DNA from: Bacteroidota bacterium
GTDB lineage: Bacteria; Bacteroidota; Ignavibacteria; UBA10030; UBA8401
Length of the DNA stretch: 64,000 nucleotides
Direction: 5' to 3'
NCBI GenBank assembly: GCA_021796215.1
Contig: JAJYOK010000006.1
Location: 64,201-128,200, forward strand
Shown here piece after piece: positions 36,527 through 46,700 of this stretch. The position numbers and the translations under genes are program-made. The number at the start of each line of letters is the position of its first letter. The stretch's first letter is position 1. A model generated the notes under the pieces. That model saw only the letters and a program-made list of their open reading frames with translations. It was not told where the DNA came from and made no database searches.

Positions 36527-37759
36527 GTGTATCGCTTTTTTTTCATACTGTGCATTGCCTTATTTGGCATTGCCTTCGTTGCCCATGCGTCGCAGGACGA
36601 GATCAAGAAGAAGGAAAAAGTTCTTGATAAACTGCGAAAGGAAATTAATGCGTACGAGCAAAAGATACACGACAGTGAAAAGAAGGAACGCCTCACACTC
36701 GACCGGCTGGATAATTACGAAAAGCAAGCAAATCTTATCCGGACACTGCTCGGCGATCTTGTGGATGAAGAAAGCCGCATTCGCGCGAGCATTGAAACGG
36801 CAAGCGATAACGTTGATCTTCTCGGAAAGCAGCTTGAGTTTTTGAAATTGCATTATGCAAAATATGTTACCTCGGTGTACAAATTCGGGCGCGTGTATGA
36901 TTTTGAGACGCTGCTTTCCTCGAAATCCATCAATCAACTATACATCCGCATAGAATACCTGAAACGATTTTCCGAACAGCGCCACAAAGATTTGGTGAAC
37001 ATTCTCGACAAAAAACAGCAGCTTGAGACACAACAAGCGCTGTTACACAGACGTCTGGAGGAAGAACGTACACTGATCACCGAAAAAAAGCATGAAGAAC
37101 GAAATCTTGTTGTGAAAACAACGATGCGCCGCAAAATATTGAAGACAGTCCGCCACGATAAGACGATGTACAAGCAAGAGCTTGTAAGAAAAACACAAGC
37201 CGCGAAAGAATTAGAAAATTTGATTTCCGATTTGATCGAAAAAGAACGCTTGCGGAAAGAAGCGGAAGAGAAACGGATGCGGGAGCGTGCGGCGGAGCGC
37301 GAACGGAGCCGCGCTGCGCCACTGGTCGAAGAGCCGGTGTTTACTGCAGAATCTATTATCGGGCAAAAAGGAAAACTGCCGTGGCCTGTTTCAGCCGGAA
37401 CCGTTGTCGCGGAATTCGGAAATCAGGTGCATCCGGTTTTGAAAACGGTGACGGAAAACAGCGGCATTGATATTTCAGTACCGGTCGGTACGCCGATTCG
37501 CTGCGTTGCGGACGGAGAGATAGCAATGATTCATTGGCTTCCGTCGTACGGCAATCTCATCATCGTCACACACGCCGGCGGATTTCACACGGTCTATGCA
37601 CATCTCTCCGACATCAACGTGATTGAAGGGCAGGAAGTAAAAGCAGGAGCGGTGATAGGAAAAAGCGGGGACTCGGTATCGGGAAGCCTCTTGCACTTTG
37701 AATTGTGGAAAGAACGCGAAAAGCAAAATCCGCTTTCGTGGTTGAAACGAAGGCGGTAA
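36527..37759 (+). CDS. EnvC-like murein hydrolase activator (degenerate LytM domain)
   Basis: 410 residues from GTG at 36527. A signal peptide (FFILCIALFGIAFVAHAS), a long coiled coil (about 23-270), and a C-terminal LytM/M23 domain. The zinc site is incomplete: the first His of the HxGxD motif is Asn-Ser in ENSGIDIS, and the HxH motif reads LLHFEL, so only one His remains. E. coli EnvC is likewise catalytically dead and activates amidases during cell division. By analogy this is a periplasmic amidase activator and not a peptidase. Confidence 0.85.
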   Translation: MYRFFFILCIALFGIAFVAHASQDEIKKKEKVLDKLRKEINAYEQKIHDSEKKERLTLDRLDNYEKQANLIRTLLGDLVDEESRIRASIETASDNVDLLGKQLEFLKLHYAKYVTSVYKFGRVYDFETLLSSKSINQLYIRIEYLKRFSEQRHKDLVNILDKKQQLETQQALLHRRLEEERTLITEKKHEERNLVVKTTMRRKILKTVRHDKTMYKQELVRKTQAAKELENLISDLIEKERLRKEAEEKRMRERAAERERSRAAPLVEEPVFTAESIIGQKGKLPWPVSAGTVVAEFGNQVHPVLKTVTENSGIDISVPVGTPIRCVADGEIAMIHWLPSYGNLIIVTHAGGFHTVYAHLSDINVIEGQEVKAGAVIGKSGDSVSGSLLHFELWKEREKQNPLSWLKRRR

Positions 37760-37855
37760 TCCCCTCATCGCCAGCATGTTCACCCCAGGGTAAAAATTCA
37801 CTTCGGCAACAGACTTAGCGAAACATTGTTTTATTGATTCTATAAAAAATTTTAC

Positions 37856-37884
37856 TTGACAAATAAAAAATAAATTGTTATCAT
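37856..37884 (+). promoter_or_regulatory. Strong sigma70-type promoter before the YhbD-like gene
   Basis: TTGACA (37856-37861), exactly 17 bases of mostly A/T, TATCAT (37879-37884). It drives the YhbD-like/bactofilin pair and perhaps the methyltransferase after it. Confidence 0.7.
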
Positions 37885-37996
37885 TCTATTGTAAAAATTG
37901 AATGAATTATTGAACTTAATTCACATAAAAGTTTTTCTACGTACAAATCGTCAATAGAACAGTGTTATGTTCTACTTATTCGAAAAGGTGATTCTA

Positions 37997-38617
37997 ATGG
38001 ATGAAGAACTCGTTTCAAAAAAAGATTTGCTCGAACTCACCGGCATTTCCTATGGCCAGCTCTATCGCTGGAAAAGGAAAAATCTTGTTCCGGAAAGTTG
38101 GTTTGTACGCAAGTCAACATTTACAGGGCAAGAGACTTTCTTCCCGAAGGAAAAAATTCTTGCGCGCATTGACAAGATTAAAAACATGAAAGAGGATATT
38201 TCTCTTGATGATATGGCGGAAGTATTTTCTCCGCTTCCCACCGGCATAGAATTTTCTGCAGAAGAAATCATTTCGCGGAAGATCATTTCGGAAGCAGCAC
38301 TTGCAATTTTTCCAGCGGAAGAGCAGAGGGAAAAGATTTCTTTTCAACACATGCTCTTTCTCTTTGTTGTTGACAAGCTGCTCCAATCAGGCGACGCAAA
38401 TCTCGACGAAGCAAAAAATGTAATGGCAACATTGTTGAGTTCGTATAGCAAGTTTGAACACAAGGCGTGTGAACTTTTTTTCATCAGGAAATTAGGTGTT
38501 GCGTTTTGTTTTCTTTCTGTTGTGCCGGGCGAAATTCAGTTCGAAGAAAATATTAAAGTTGTTGCAAGAATTGAAATTAACAGTTGTGTTGAAGAGTTAA
38601 AAATAAAAATTTCATAA
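37997..38617 (+). CDS. YhbD-like MerR-type helix-turn-helix protein (DUF4004)
   Basis: 206 residues from ATG at 37997, chosen for AAGGTGA upstream. The N-terminal 60 residues, LVSKKDLLELTGISYGQLYR with WKRKNLVPESWF, match B. subtilis YhbD and contain a MerR-like helix-turn-helix. A less conserved all-alpha/beta C-terminal part follows. In Bacillus yhbD lies beside the bactofilin genes yhbE and yhbF; here a bactofilin-like gene follows 12 bases later. A regulatory role for this pair is inference. Confidence 0.78.
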   Translation: MDEELVSKKDLLELTGISYGQLYRWKRKNLVPESWFVRKSTFTGQETFFPKEKILARIDKIKNMKEDISLDDMAEVFSPLPTGIEFSAEEIISRKIISEAALAIFPAEEQREKISFQHMLFLFVVDKLLQSGDANLDEAKNVMATLLSSYSKFEHKACELFFIRKLGVAFCFLSVVPGEIQFEENIKVVARIEINSCVEELKIKIS

Positions 38618-38629
38618 GGAGAAACTACT

Positions 38630-39376
38630 TTGGAAAAGCAATATCGTCGCGACTTGAAAATTGCCGGAAGCGGAAGCGCCGCGGGCGGAAAATATGACAA
38701 TGTTCTCATTAACGGTGACGGGGACATCAGCGGAGACCTTGATTGCAACGACCTTAAAGTGAACGGCATGTCGGAGATCAACGGAGCGGTGAAAACAAAA
38801 TCCGGAAAGATCAAAGGCATGGCAACGTTCAACGGCAATCTGAAAGCGGATGTGTTCTTCATGGTCTTTGGGACGTGCGCGATTCGGGGTTCCGTTGAGG
38901 CGAAGGATATGCATGTTGAGGGGAATGCGAATGTCAGCGAAAATGCGACGGGTGAGCGCATCGAGATAAAAGGTGCCATCAATATAAAAGGAGATTGCAC
39001 TGCTGAGGCTTTTATTTCAAAAGGAGCATTCACAATCGGCGGTTTGCTTAATGCGGATACGGTTGACGTGAATCTGTACGGTCCTTGCCGTGCAAAGGAA
39101 ATCGGCGGCGAAAGAATCATGGTGAGAAAAGGAACCGGGTTTAAGTTTGGAAAGCTGATCAAATCACTCCTCCTTTCGCTCGATCTCGACGTGGTGAAGC
39201 TTTCCACAGAGACAATTGAAGGAGACGATATCTACCTTGAGTACACAAAAGCAAAAGCCGTGCGCGGCAACAATGTTGTAATAGGAGAAGGCTGCGATAT
39301 CGGTGTTGTTGAATATAAATCAACCTTCGAACAATCGAATAAATCGAAAGTGAGAGAGAACAAAAAAGTCCGGTGA
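38630..39376 (+). CDS. Bactofilin-like polymer-forming protein (YhbE/YhbF type)
   Basis: 248 residues. The start appears to be TTG at 38630, with AAGGAGA upstream. The protein is built from short beta-helix rungs: VLINGDGDISGDLDCNDLKV, GMATFNGNLKADVF and IEIKGAINIKGDC. This is the pattern of polymer-forming cytoskeletal proteins that assemble into filaments without nucleotides. No transmembrane helix is seen. Bactofilins affect cell shape and envelope processes. It is paired with the YhbD-like gene. Confidence 0.8.
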   Translation: MEKQYRRDLKIAGSGSAAGGKYDNVLINGDGDISGDLDCNDLKVNGMSEINGAVKTKSGKIKGMATFNGNLKADVFFMVFGTCAIRGSVEAKDMHVEGNANVSENATGERIEIKGAINIKGDCTAEAFISKGAFTIGGLLNADTVDVNLYGPCRAKEIGGERIMVRKGTGFKFGKLIKSLLLSLDLDVVKLSTETIEGDDIYLEYTKAKAVRGNNVVIGEGCDIGVVEYKSTFEQSNKSKVRENKKVR

Positions 39377-39432
39377 GAGTTTTATTGAGAAAAACTTTTT
39401 GAACAATGACTTCGGAGTGAAGGAGTTTTACC

Positions 39433-40095
39433 ATGGCAACGAAAGGATATAAAGGAATCGGAATGGAAGGGTTCATCGCCCGTTCCTATGATGAAAACGC
39501 GCGGCGCTACAGCGCTGACCAATATAAAGAATGGGCTGAACAAATTGCGCGGCGAATTAGGAACGGCGATACAGTTCTCGAAATTGCGCCGGGTCCAGGT
39601 TATCTCTCCATTGAACTTGCGAAGCTCAGGCGATGCACAATCATTGGACTCGACATCAGCGCAACGTTCGTTTCCCTTGCACAAAAAAATGCGAAGAATG
39701 CCGGCGCAGAAGTTGACTTTCGCAAAGGGAATGTTTCTTCGATCCCGTTTGAAAATGCAATGTTCGATTTTATCATGTGCACATCGGCATTCAAAAATTT
39801 CAAAGAGCCGGTTGCGGCCCTGAATGAGATGAACAGAGTTTTGAAGCCGAACGGACGCGCATGGATCGTAGATATGAAGCACAATCTTTCAAATGGAACA
39901 ATCAACGACTATGTCGAGAATAAAATGAAAATAAAATCTACGGCTGCGTTCTATATGAAATTCATGTTCAAATATTTTTTACAGCACCGTGCCTATACGA
40001 AAGAGCAGTTCAAGGAGTTCATTGCGAAAACAAATTTCAGAAGATCTGACATTCAGGAAAGTCTCATTGGATTTGAGTTGATGCTTGAGAAGTGA
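39433..40095 (+). CDS. SAM-dependent methyltransferase, class I
   Basis: 220 residues with a standard Methyltransf_11/UbiE-like core: motif I VLEIAPGPGYLSIELAK, motif II LDISATFVSLAQKNAKNAG, the FDFIMCTSAFKNFKEP acidic loop and LNEMNRVLKPNGRAWIVDM. The substrate is unknown. It begins 56 bases after the bactofilin-like gene with AGTGAAGGAG upstream, and may belong to the same transcript. No membrane segment is seen. Confidence 0.82.
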   Translation: MATKGYKGIGMEGFIARSYDENARRYSADQYKEWAEQIARRIRNGDTVLEIAPGPGYLSIELAKLRRCTIIGLDISATFVSLAQKNAKNAGAEVDFRKGNVSSIPFENAMFDFIMCTSAFKNFKEPVAALNEMNRVLKPNGRAWIVDMKHNLSNGTINDYVENKMKIKSTAAFYMKFMFKYFLQHRAYTKEQFKEFIAKTNFRRSDIQESLIGFELMLEK

Positions 40096-40221
40096 AAACT
40101 GCAACCGGGCACATTTCCAATCACAAAAAATCTAAAAAGCAGTGAAACCTTGGGCGACTCCCTCTCGTAATATGACCGCAAGTCAATTAATTAACTAAAG
40201 TATATTTTTTTCAGGCTCGTC

Positions 40222-40285
40222 TTGACAAAGGAAGAATTATAGGCTATATTCTAGTCAATTAAATGACCAGTGGTTAATATATTAA
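40222..40285 (+). promoter_or_regulatory. Promoter and probable TetR operator of the efflux locus
   Basis: TTGACA (40222-40227), 17 bases, TATATT (40245-40250): a near-consensus promoter. Three palindromes follow between the -10 box and the tetR start: GTCAATTAAATGAC (40254-40267, arms GTCA/TGAC), TGACCAGTGGTTA (centred at 40270, one mismatch) and TTAATATATTAA (40274-40285, perfect). One or more probably bind the TetR protein in autoregulation. Another imperfect TTAATTAA-centred palindrome lies at about 40184. Confidence 0.7.
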
Positions 40286-40296
40286 TTGGAGTCAAT

Positions 40297-40968
40297 ATGG
40301 GCATTACGGAAAGAAAAGAGAGAGAAAAAGAACAGCGTCGTGAAGAGATTATTGCAGCCGCACAAAAGGTTTTTTTCGAGAAGGGCTTGCAACTTGCAAC
40401 AATGGATGAAATTGCAGAAGCGGCGGAATTAAGCAAAGGGACTTTGTATCTCTATTACAAAAGCAAGGAAGACCTTTATCTCTCGGTCATCATGCGGGGA
40501 GCCGAAATAATGTACGAGTTTTTTGAGAAAGCCACTGCGACAAATGAACCGGTGCTGAAACTCATTTCCAATCTGGGCGATTCGTATTTCGAGTTCTTCC
40601 AAAAGAACCGCCAGTATTTTAGAATGCTTTATTTCCGGGACAACCCGCAGCTTCATAAGCAAGTATCGCAGGAAGTTCTTCAGGTCTGTCTTGAGCAGGA
40701 TCGCCGCATCTGGAAGCTTGTGATTGATCTGATTCAGCGTGCGATTGATGAAGGCTATCTTCAAAAAAATATCAAGCCGGTACAAGCCGCCGTTATTTTA
40801 TGGTCGAGCTCAACCGCGTTAATGCAGCAAATAGATCGCAACGACAATTACTGGCAGGAGCAAATGGGTGTGAACCTGGAAGAAACGCTTCGCCTTTCCA
40901 ATTCGCTTCTTCTTGAAGCAATGATGACCGACAAAGGAAAACTGGAATACCGCTCAATGGTCATCTGA
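40297..40968 (+). CDS. TetR/AcrR-family repressor
   Basis: 223 residues from ATG at 40297, with GGAG five bases upstream. The N-terminal helix-turn-helix is typical: RREEIIAAAQKVFFEKGLQL with ATMDEIAEAAELSKGTLYLY and YYKSKEDLYLSVI. The C-terminal ligand domain is all-helical and does not reveal its effector. It heads an outer-membrane factor, membrane fusion protein and RND pump, so it is expected to repress them and itself until an inducing compound is bound. The start at 40270 would run through the operators and is unlikely. Confidence 0.92.
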   Translation: MGITERKEREKEQRREEIIAAAQKVFFEKGLQLATMDEIAEAAELSKGTLYLYYKSKEDLYLSVIMRGAEIMYEFFEKATATNEPVLKLISNLGDSYFEFFQKNRQYFRMLYFRDNPQLHKQVSQEVLQVCLEQDRRIWKLVIDLIQRAIDEGYLQKNIKPVQAAVILWSSSTALMQQIDRNDNYWQEQMGVNLEETLRLSNSLLLEAMMTDKGKLEYRSMVI

Positions 40969-40991
40969 GCAGCTGACGCTGCGCAAAAAAA

Positions 40992-41072
40992 GTCATTCCT
41001 GAACATTTTATCGGGAATCCATTGGCAGAAGTTCTGTCGGAAAGCATGGATTCCCGCTTTCGCGGGAATGAC
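40992..41072. repeat. REP-like palindrome, two-hairpin form
   Basis: GTCATTCCTG...CGGGAATCCATTGG, then GGATTCCCGCTTTCGCGGGA with ATGAC at the end: two inverted half-elements back to back in the tetR-tolC gap. Close relative of 20118-20201. Confidence 0.78.
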
Positions 41073-41106
41073 AATTCTGTGATTTAATTTTTTGAGAAAA
41101 ATTTTT

Positions 41107-42507
41107 ATGAGAACATATATTGTGCTGTTGCTTTTTGGAATTTCTTTCTCCGGCTATGCGCAGACAAAAGATCCCGGAGAATTACTCACAATGAATAAGG
41201 CAGTAGATATTGCGCTTCAATATAATCATTCGCTGCGCGGCGCGTTTCAGGATTTGGAATCAGCAAAATGGGGAAGATTGAATGCTGTTACAATTTTTTT
41301 TCCGAAGGTTGGTGTTTCGTCGAGCGTCACGCAGATTGATGCTGAGACCGAAGCACGTGCGAATGCCGCGGTAGATTTTATCAAAGTGGCGGCGAATCAA
41401 TTTGGCATTCCGCCGGAGTATCTTGTGAATATCAAGCCCTTTGCGTATCACAACACGTACTCAACAGATATCACTGTCGTTCAGCCTGTGTACAATGGCG
41501 GTGCAGAGATTGTCGGTTATAAAGCTGCCGATGCAATGGAAGAAAAAACAGAATACTCGCTTGAGGATACGCGCCAAGATGTTATTGCGCGCGTGCGAAT
41601 TACATATTTCACGGTGTTAAAAGCACAAGAGCTTGTTGCGCTCGCGAAAGAATCTGCAAGCCGTACGCAGCGGTATCTTGAAATGACACAGCGCCGCGCA
41701 ACGCTCGGTTCGCGCACCGAAACCGATGTGCTTCGCTGGCAAGTGCAGCTTGCATCGGACGAAGGTAATGTTATTTCCGCGGAGAATTTTCTAGCGATGG
41801 GAAAATTGCAGTTGAATGATGCAATGGGAATTGACCCGCTCACGGAATTTACATTTCAAAAAATATCGGATTCGACATCCAGCGGAGAAACACCAACCGC
41901 TCAATTTGTAACACCGGCATCGTTTCAACAAGGTTCGCCCAATCAAATTACATTTGAGCAGCTCGCAGCGACGCCGTCATTTAAAATGATGGATGCAAAT
42001 CTGCGACTGGCGTCGGTGAACATTGACAAATCGTGGATCAATTTTCAGCCGAGGGCAAATCTTGCGTTTCAATACGGCTGGGAACAGAATAACACCGTCG
42101 CGCTTGACGGAATTCGTCCGTGGGCGGTTTCATTTTCCCTGAGCTTCCCGGTTTTTAACAGCTTTGGCGATTATACAAATCTCGAGAAAGCAAAAGCCGA
42201 TTACGACAGAACACAGGAGCAAGTTGAAAGTTTCAAAAACGGACTTTTTCTGCAAGCGACGAACGCACAATTGACAGTCAATGCCGCACGGCAGCGGATT
42301 GAAACTGCGCGTAAAGGAATGGAGCAAGCGCAGGAAGTGCTCAATACAGTCACGCGGAGGTATGAAAGCGGCGGCGCATCAAACATTGATGTGATTGATG
42401 TTCAAACCGCATACATATCGGCAAAAACAAATTACATTACGGCATTGTACGATTACTACATCGCCGATGTTCAGCTCGCCCGCGCGCTCGGGCGCATTTC
42501 ACAATAA
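41107..42507 (+). CDS. TolC-like outer-membrane efflux protein
   Basis: 466 residues from ATG at 41107. A signal peptide ends near SGYAQ. Two long helical repeats of the OEP family follow, including LTMNKAVDIALQYNHSLRGA near the start, ARVRITYFTVLKAQELVALA and the second-repeat equivalent QEQVESFKNGLFLQATNAQL. It should form the trimeric channel across the outer membrane for the pump encoded next. A Gln-rich tail is absent. A REP-like palindrome separates it from tetR. Confidence 0.9.
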   Translation: MRTYIVLLLFGISFSGYAQTKDPGELLTMNKAVDIALQYNHSLRGAFQDLESAKWGRLNAVTIFFPKVGVSSSVTQIDAETEARANAAVDFIKVAANQFGIPPEYLVNIKPFAYHNTYSTDITVVQPVYNGGAEIVGYKAADAMEEKTEYSLEDTRQDVIARVRITYFTVLKAQELVALAKESASRTQRYLEMTQRRATLGSRTETDVLRWQVQLASDEGNVISAENFLAMGKLQLNDAMGIDPLTEFTFQKISDSTSSGETPTAQFVTPASFQQGSPNQITFEQLAATPSFKMMDANLRLASVNIDKSWINFQPRANLAFQYGWEQNNTVALDGIRPWAVSFSLSFPVFNSFGDYTNLEKAKADYDRTQEQVESFKNGLFLQATNAQLTVNAARQRIETARKGMEQAQEVLNTVTRRYESGGASNIDVIDVQTAYISAKTNYITALYDYYIADVQLARALGRISQ

Positions 42508-42545
42508 GTCGCTGCACATCTGAATTAATCTCAAAGGAATATTCT

Positions 42546-43652
42546 ATGAAAAAGAAAATTATTATCGCAGCAGCAGCATTGTGTGCAGTTATCGCTCTTC
42601 TTCTTATCACCGGCACAGATACGAATCGCAGCCAAGTAAATGCAGCAAGCGCGGCATCAACGCCGGTCGCGGTTGAAGTGCGCCCGGCAGTAGCCGCAAC
42701 CGTTACAGAAATCGTCTCTTCAGTGGGAACGATTTCTGCGATGAAGGATGTCATGGTCAGTTCTGAAACACAAGGACGCGTGACGAAAGTGTTTGTGAAA
42801 ACCGGCGACCACGTGAAAGCCGGACAAGTTCTTGTCCAGGTTGATGATGAACTGAAAAAAATCACCGTCGAGCAGGCAGAAGCACAGCTTCTCGCCGCTG
42901 AAACGAATTACAACAAAGCGCAGAAAGACTTCGAACGCGCGGAGAAATTATTCAAGACCGGCGACGTTGCAGATGTGGAAGTTGAAGGCAACCGATTAGC
43001 CGCTCGTTCCGCCGAAGCACAGTATAAATCGGCTCAGGTTGCCTTGAAATATGCCCAACGGCAATTCAACGATGCGAAAATAAAGTCGCCGATCAATGGT
43101 TATGTTGCGTCGAAGAAAATCGAAGTCGGCGAAATTGTTGCTCCGGGGCGTGAAGTTGCAAACATTGTTGACATCAGCAATCTGAAAGTAAAGCTGAGCA
43201 TTCCCGAAGAAGACATCGTAAAAATTCAGCCAAAACAACTTTGTGCGCTTCAGGTTGATGCCGCGCCGGGGTATGAATTCAACGGCATTGTCTATTCAGT
43301 CGGCGAAAAAAGTGAATCGCCGACGGGACATGCTTATCCCGTTGAAGTTATTGTCGAAAATAAAAACACAAGCGTTTTGAAAGTCGGCATGTTTGCGCGC
43401 GTAAATATTCACACGAAACAAATTGCTGATGCGATTACAATTTCCAAAGAATCTCTTGTAAGCGATGAAGCAAACCCACAGGTATTTGTTGTGGAAAATA
43501 ATGTCGCGCGGCTTCGAACCGTAAAGCTGGGCGTTCGCTCAGGCAGTGTCTATCAAGTGGTGGATGGCGTGAAAAAAGGCGAGCTTGTGGTTTCGTTCGG
43601 ACAAAAAGAATTGAAAGACGGCGCGCCGGTTCAATTCAATACAGAGAAATAA
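42546..43652 (+). CDS. RND efflux membrane fusion protein
   Basis: 368 residues. An N-terminal hydrophobic anchor or signal (IIIAAAALCAVIALLLITG), a split lipoyl domain (VSSETQGRVTKVFVKTGDHV ... KIKSPINGYVASKKIEVGEI), an alpha-hairpin between them, then beta-barrel and membrane-proximal domains. No lipobox Cys is seen, so it is probably membrane-anchored. It bridges the TolC-like channel and the RND pump. It starts 38 bases after the channel gene. Confidence 0.93.
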   Translation: MKKKIIIAAAALCAVIALLLITGTDTNRSQVNAASAASTPVAVEVRPAVAATVTEIVSSVGTISAMKDVMVSSETQGRVTKVFVKTGDHVKAGQVLVQVDDELKKITVEQAEAQLLAAETNYNKAQKDFERAEKLFKTGDVADVEVEGNRLAARSAEAQYKSAQVALKYAQRQFNDAKIKSPINGYVASKKIEVGEIVAPGREVANIVDISNLKVKLSIPEEDIVKIQPKQLCALQVDAAPGYEFNGIVYSVGEKSESPTGHAYPVEVIVENKNTSVLKVGMFARVNIHTKQIADAITISKESLVSDEANPQVFVVENNVARLRTVKLGVRSGSVYQVVDGVKKGELVVSFGQKELKDGAPVQFNTEK

Positions 43653-43654
43653 AA

Positions 43655-43728
43655 TTGAACGCAGAGACACAGAGCCGAGGAGATTTTTTAGAATAATATC
43701 CTTTGCCTCTCTGCAACACAGCGTTCAA
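43655..43728. repeat. Inverted repeat between fusion protein and pump genes
   Basis: TTGAACGC (43655-43662) pairs with GCGTTCAA (43721-43728); GCAGAGA and CTCTGC-like segments inside extend the match imperfectly. It is a different repeat from the GTCATTCCCG family. Its function is unknown. Confidence 0.5.
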
Positions 43729-43770
43729 AAAAATTAAAGAATCTAAAGTACTTTCCACAGGTTACCACAA

Positions 43771-46700
43771 ATGAAACTTACTGAATTAGCAATAAAGCGC
43801 CCCGCGTTTATGACGATGATCTTTGTGGCGCTCGCAGTGCTTGGCATCTTCGGCTATTCGCGCATGGGCGTTGATCTTCTCCCGAAAATGGATTGGCCGA
43901 TCGTCTCTGTCGTTACGGTGTACCCCGGCGCCGGTCCGAAAGAAATCGAGTCGCTTGTTTCGGAACCGCTTGAAGAAGCGATCAGCGGCGTTGAAAAACT
44001 GGATAATGTCCGCTCATATTCGTACGAAGGTGTTTCGGTCATCATCGCACAGTTTTCATTTTCTGCAGACGTGGATCAGATGACGAATGAAGTGCAGCGG
44101 CACGTCGAGCAAATTCGCGCAAAACTCCCGAAAGAAATTGACCCGCCGAAGATTTCAAAATCCGATATGAATGCATTTCCGATTCTCCGCGTTTCACTCA
44201 CCGGAGACATGAAGGGGCGCGAATTGTATCAATTCACCAAGGATAGAGTGAAACCCGCGCTGGAACAGGTTGAAGGTGTTTCAGCCGTAACAATTGTTGG
44301 CGGACAGGAACGAGAAATTCGCGTCGAAGTTGACAACGATAAATTGCGGTCGTACGGAATTTCTATTCTTCAGGTTTCGCAGGCGCTGCAAAGAGAAAAT
44401 CTCGACTTCCCTACAGGCAAAATTGACGAATCGTTGAACCAGTATATCGTTCGCCTCGCCGGAAAATTTCAAAGTGTTGACGACGTTAAAAATGTTGCCG
44501 TTGCTTCAACGCCTGCCGGAACCGTGTACATACGCGACATCGCCGATGTGAAAGACACATACAAAGAGAATTTTACTCTCAGCAGACTCAACGGTGTAAA
44601 TTCGATTGCACTCGCAATTCAGAAACAGTCGGATGCTAATTCAGTCAAGACAAGCGAACGCATCCGTGAAGAAATGAGTAAACTCGAACACGACTATCAA
44701 AACCGGATTAAATTCACGGTAGCGCAGGACATCACGGAATTTACGCGTCATTCTCTCTCCGATGTTCGTCGCGATTTGCTCCTTGCAATCCTGATGGTTG
44801 CGGCAGTGCTATTTCTTTTTCTTCACAGCTTGCGCAACTCGCTTATTGTTTTGTTATCAATTCCGACTTCGCTTATCTCGACATTTTTCTTCATGTATTT
44901 GTTCGGTTTTACGCTGAATCTTGTGTCGCTGATGGCGCTTGCGCTCGTGATAGGAATTCTTGTTGACGATTCGATTGTCGTGCTGGAAAATATTCACCGG
45001 CATCAGGAAAACGGCGAAGCACCGGAGACGGCTGCGGTAAATGGGCGAAGTGAAATCGGATTTGCCGCCATCGCCATCACACTGGTTGACGTTGTTGTAT
45101 TCCTTCCTATTTCGCTTGTCGGAGGAATGGTGGGAAAAATTTTCAGCGAGTTCGGCATCACCATCGTGTTCTCGACATTGCTCTCGCTGCTTGTTTCTTT
45201 CACATTGACGCCGATGCTTGCAGCGAAGTGGATGCGGATTGTTGAACATGCCCGCGGCTCATTAGCAGGAAGAATTGTTTATGGCTTTGAAGCGTGGCAG
45301 GATAAACTCGGTGCACAATACCGCCGCGCGCTTGCGTGGGCATTAAATCGCCGCAAATCAATTCTCGCACTCAGTGGAGGTTTGCTTGTTGCGAGCATTG
45401 CGCTTGTGCCGCTCGGATTTATTGGCAGCGAATTTATGACCGATGTTGACCGCGGCGAGTTTGCGGTGAATCTCGATATGCCGCTTGGCACAACAATGGA
45501 AAAAACGGATGAAGCAGTGCGCAGAGTTGAGGGCATCATTGCGGCGATACCGGAGGTGAAAGAATATCTTTCGACAATCGGCAAACAGCAAAGTCAGTGG
45601 AAAAATGCCGACCAATCGAATCTCGCTCAAGTGCAGCTGAAACTCATAGACAAGAAGCTTAGAAAACGCTCAACGAAAGATATCATGCTGCAGATCAAAG
45701 ACGAAGCAGCTGCAATTCCCGGTTTGAAGACAAGCTTCAACAGCATCAGCATGTGGGGTTCGGCGAACGTTGCCCCCGTTCAAATTGAAATCAAAGGAAG
45801 CGACCTTCCTCAAGTCGTTGCTTTTTCACAAAAAGTTGCCGACGCCGTTGCCAAAACCAAAGGCGTTGCCGATGTGACGAGCTCGTGGGAAGAGGGGAAG
45901 CCGGAAGTGAAAATTGAAGTTGATCGCGAGAAGGCAGCGAAGATGGGATTGTCGCTCGCCGAGATCGGCATGGCAGTACGCACCGCGCTTGAAGGCGATG
46001 TTGCGACGAAATTCAAGGAAGGCGACACGGAATATGACTTGCGCGTTGTGCTTAATAAGCTTGACCGTAATAACGCGGAAGATGTTAGAAAGATTACGCT
46101 CATCAATCATTACGGGCAGCCCGTGCAGCTAGATCAGGTTGCCAATATTTATTATGGAAAAGGTCCGTCGGAAATTCAACGTAAAGACCGCGAGCGGCTT
46201 ATTACCGTTGCCGCAAATCTTTCCGGTTCAGTGCCGCTTGGACAAGTTACGGCTGCGGCGGAAAAGAGCATCAATCAGCTCGGCGTTCCTCCGGGAGTTA
46301 CGGTGTTTTACGGCGGCGATGCCGAGAACATGCGCGATATGTTTTCCGATATGATGATCGCATTGAGTCTTGCCATTCTCTTTGTGTACATGATCATGGT
46401 CAGTTTATTCGAATCGTACATTCATCCGTTTGTGATTATGTTCTCGCTGCCGGTCGCATTGGTCGGCGCGCTTGCCGGACTTGCGCTGTCGCATTCAACG
46501 CTCAGCATGTTCAGCATGATCGGCATTATCATGCTGATGGGATTGGTGACGAAAAATGCAATTCTTCTTGTGGACTTTACCAACACGCTTCGTGCGCGCG
46601 GCATGGCGATGCGTGACGCCTTGCTGCAGGCAGGCGAAACGCGGCTTCGTCCAATTGTAATGACAACCTCAACGATGATTTTCGGCATGATGCCGCTTGC

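Noticed and set aside
42813-42826. A third parS site at CCACGTGAAAGCC
   Set aside because: Only the CACGTGAAA half fits and it lies within coding sequence of the membrane fusion protein.
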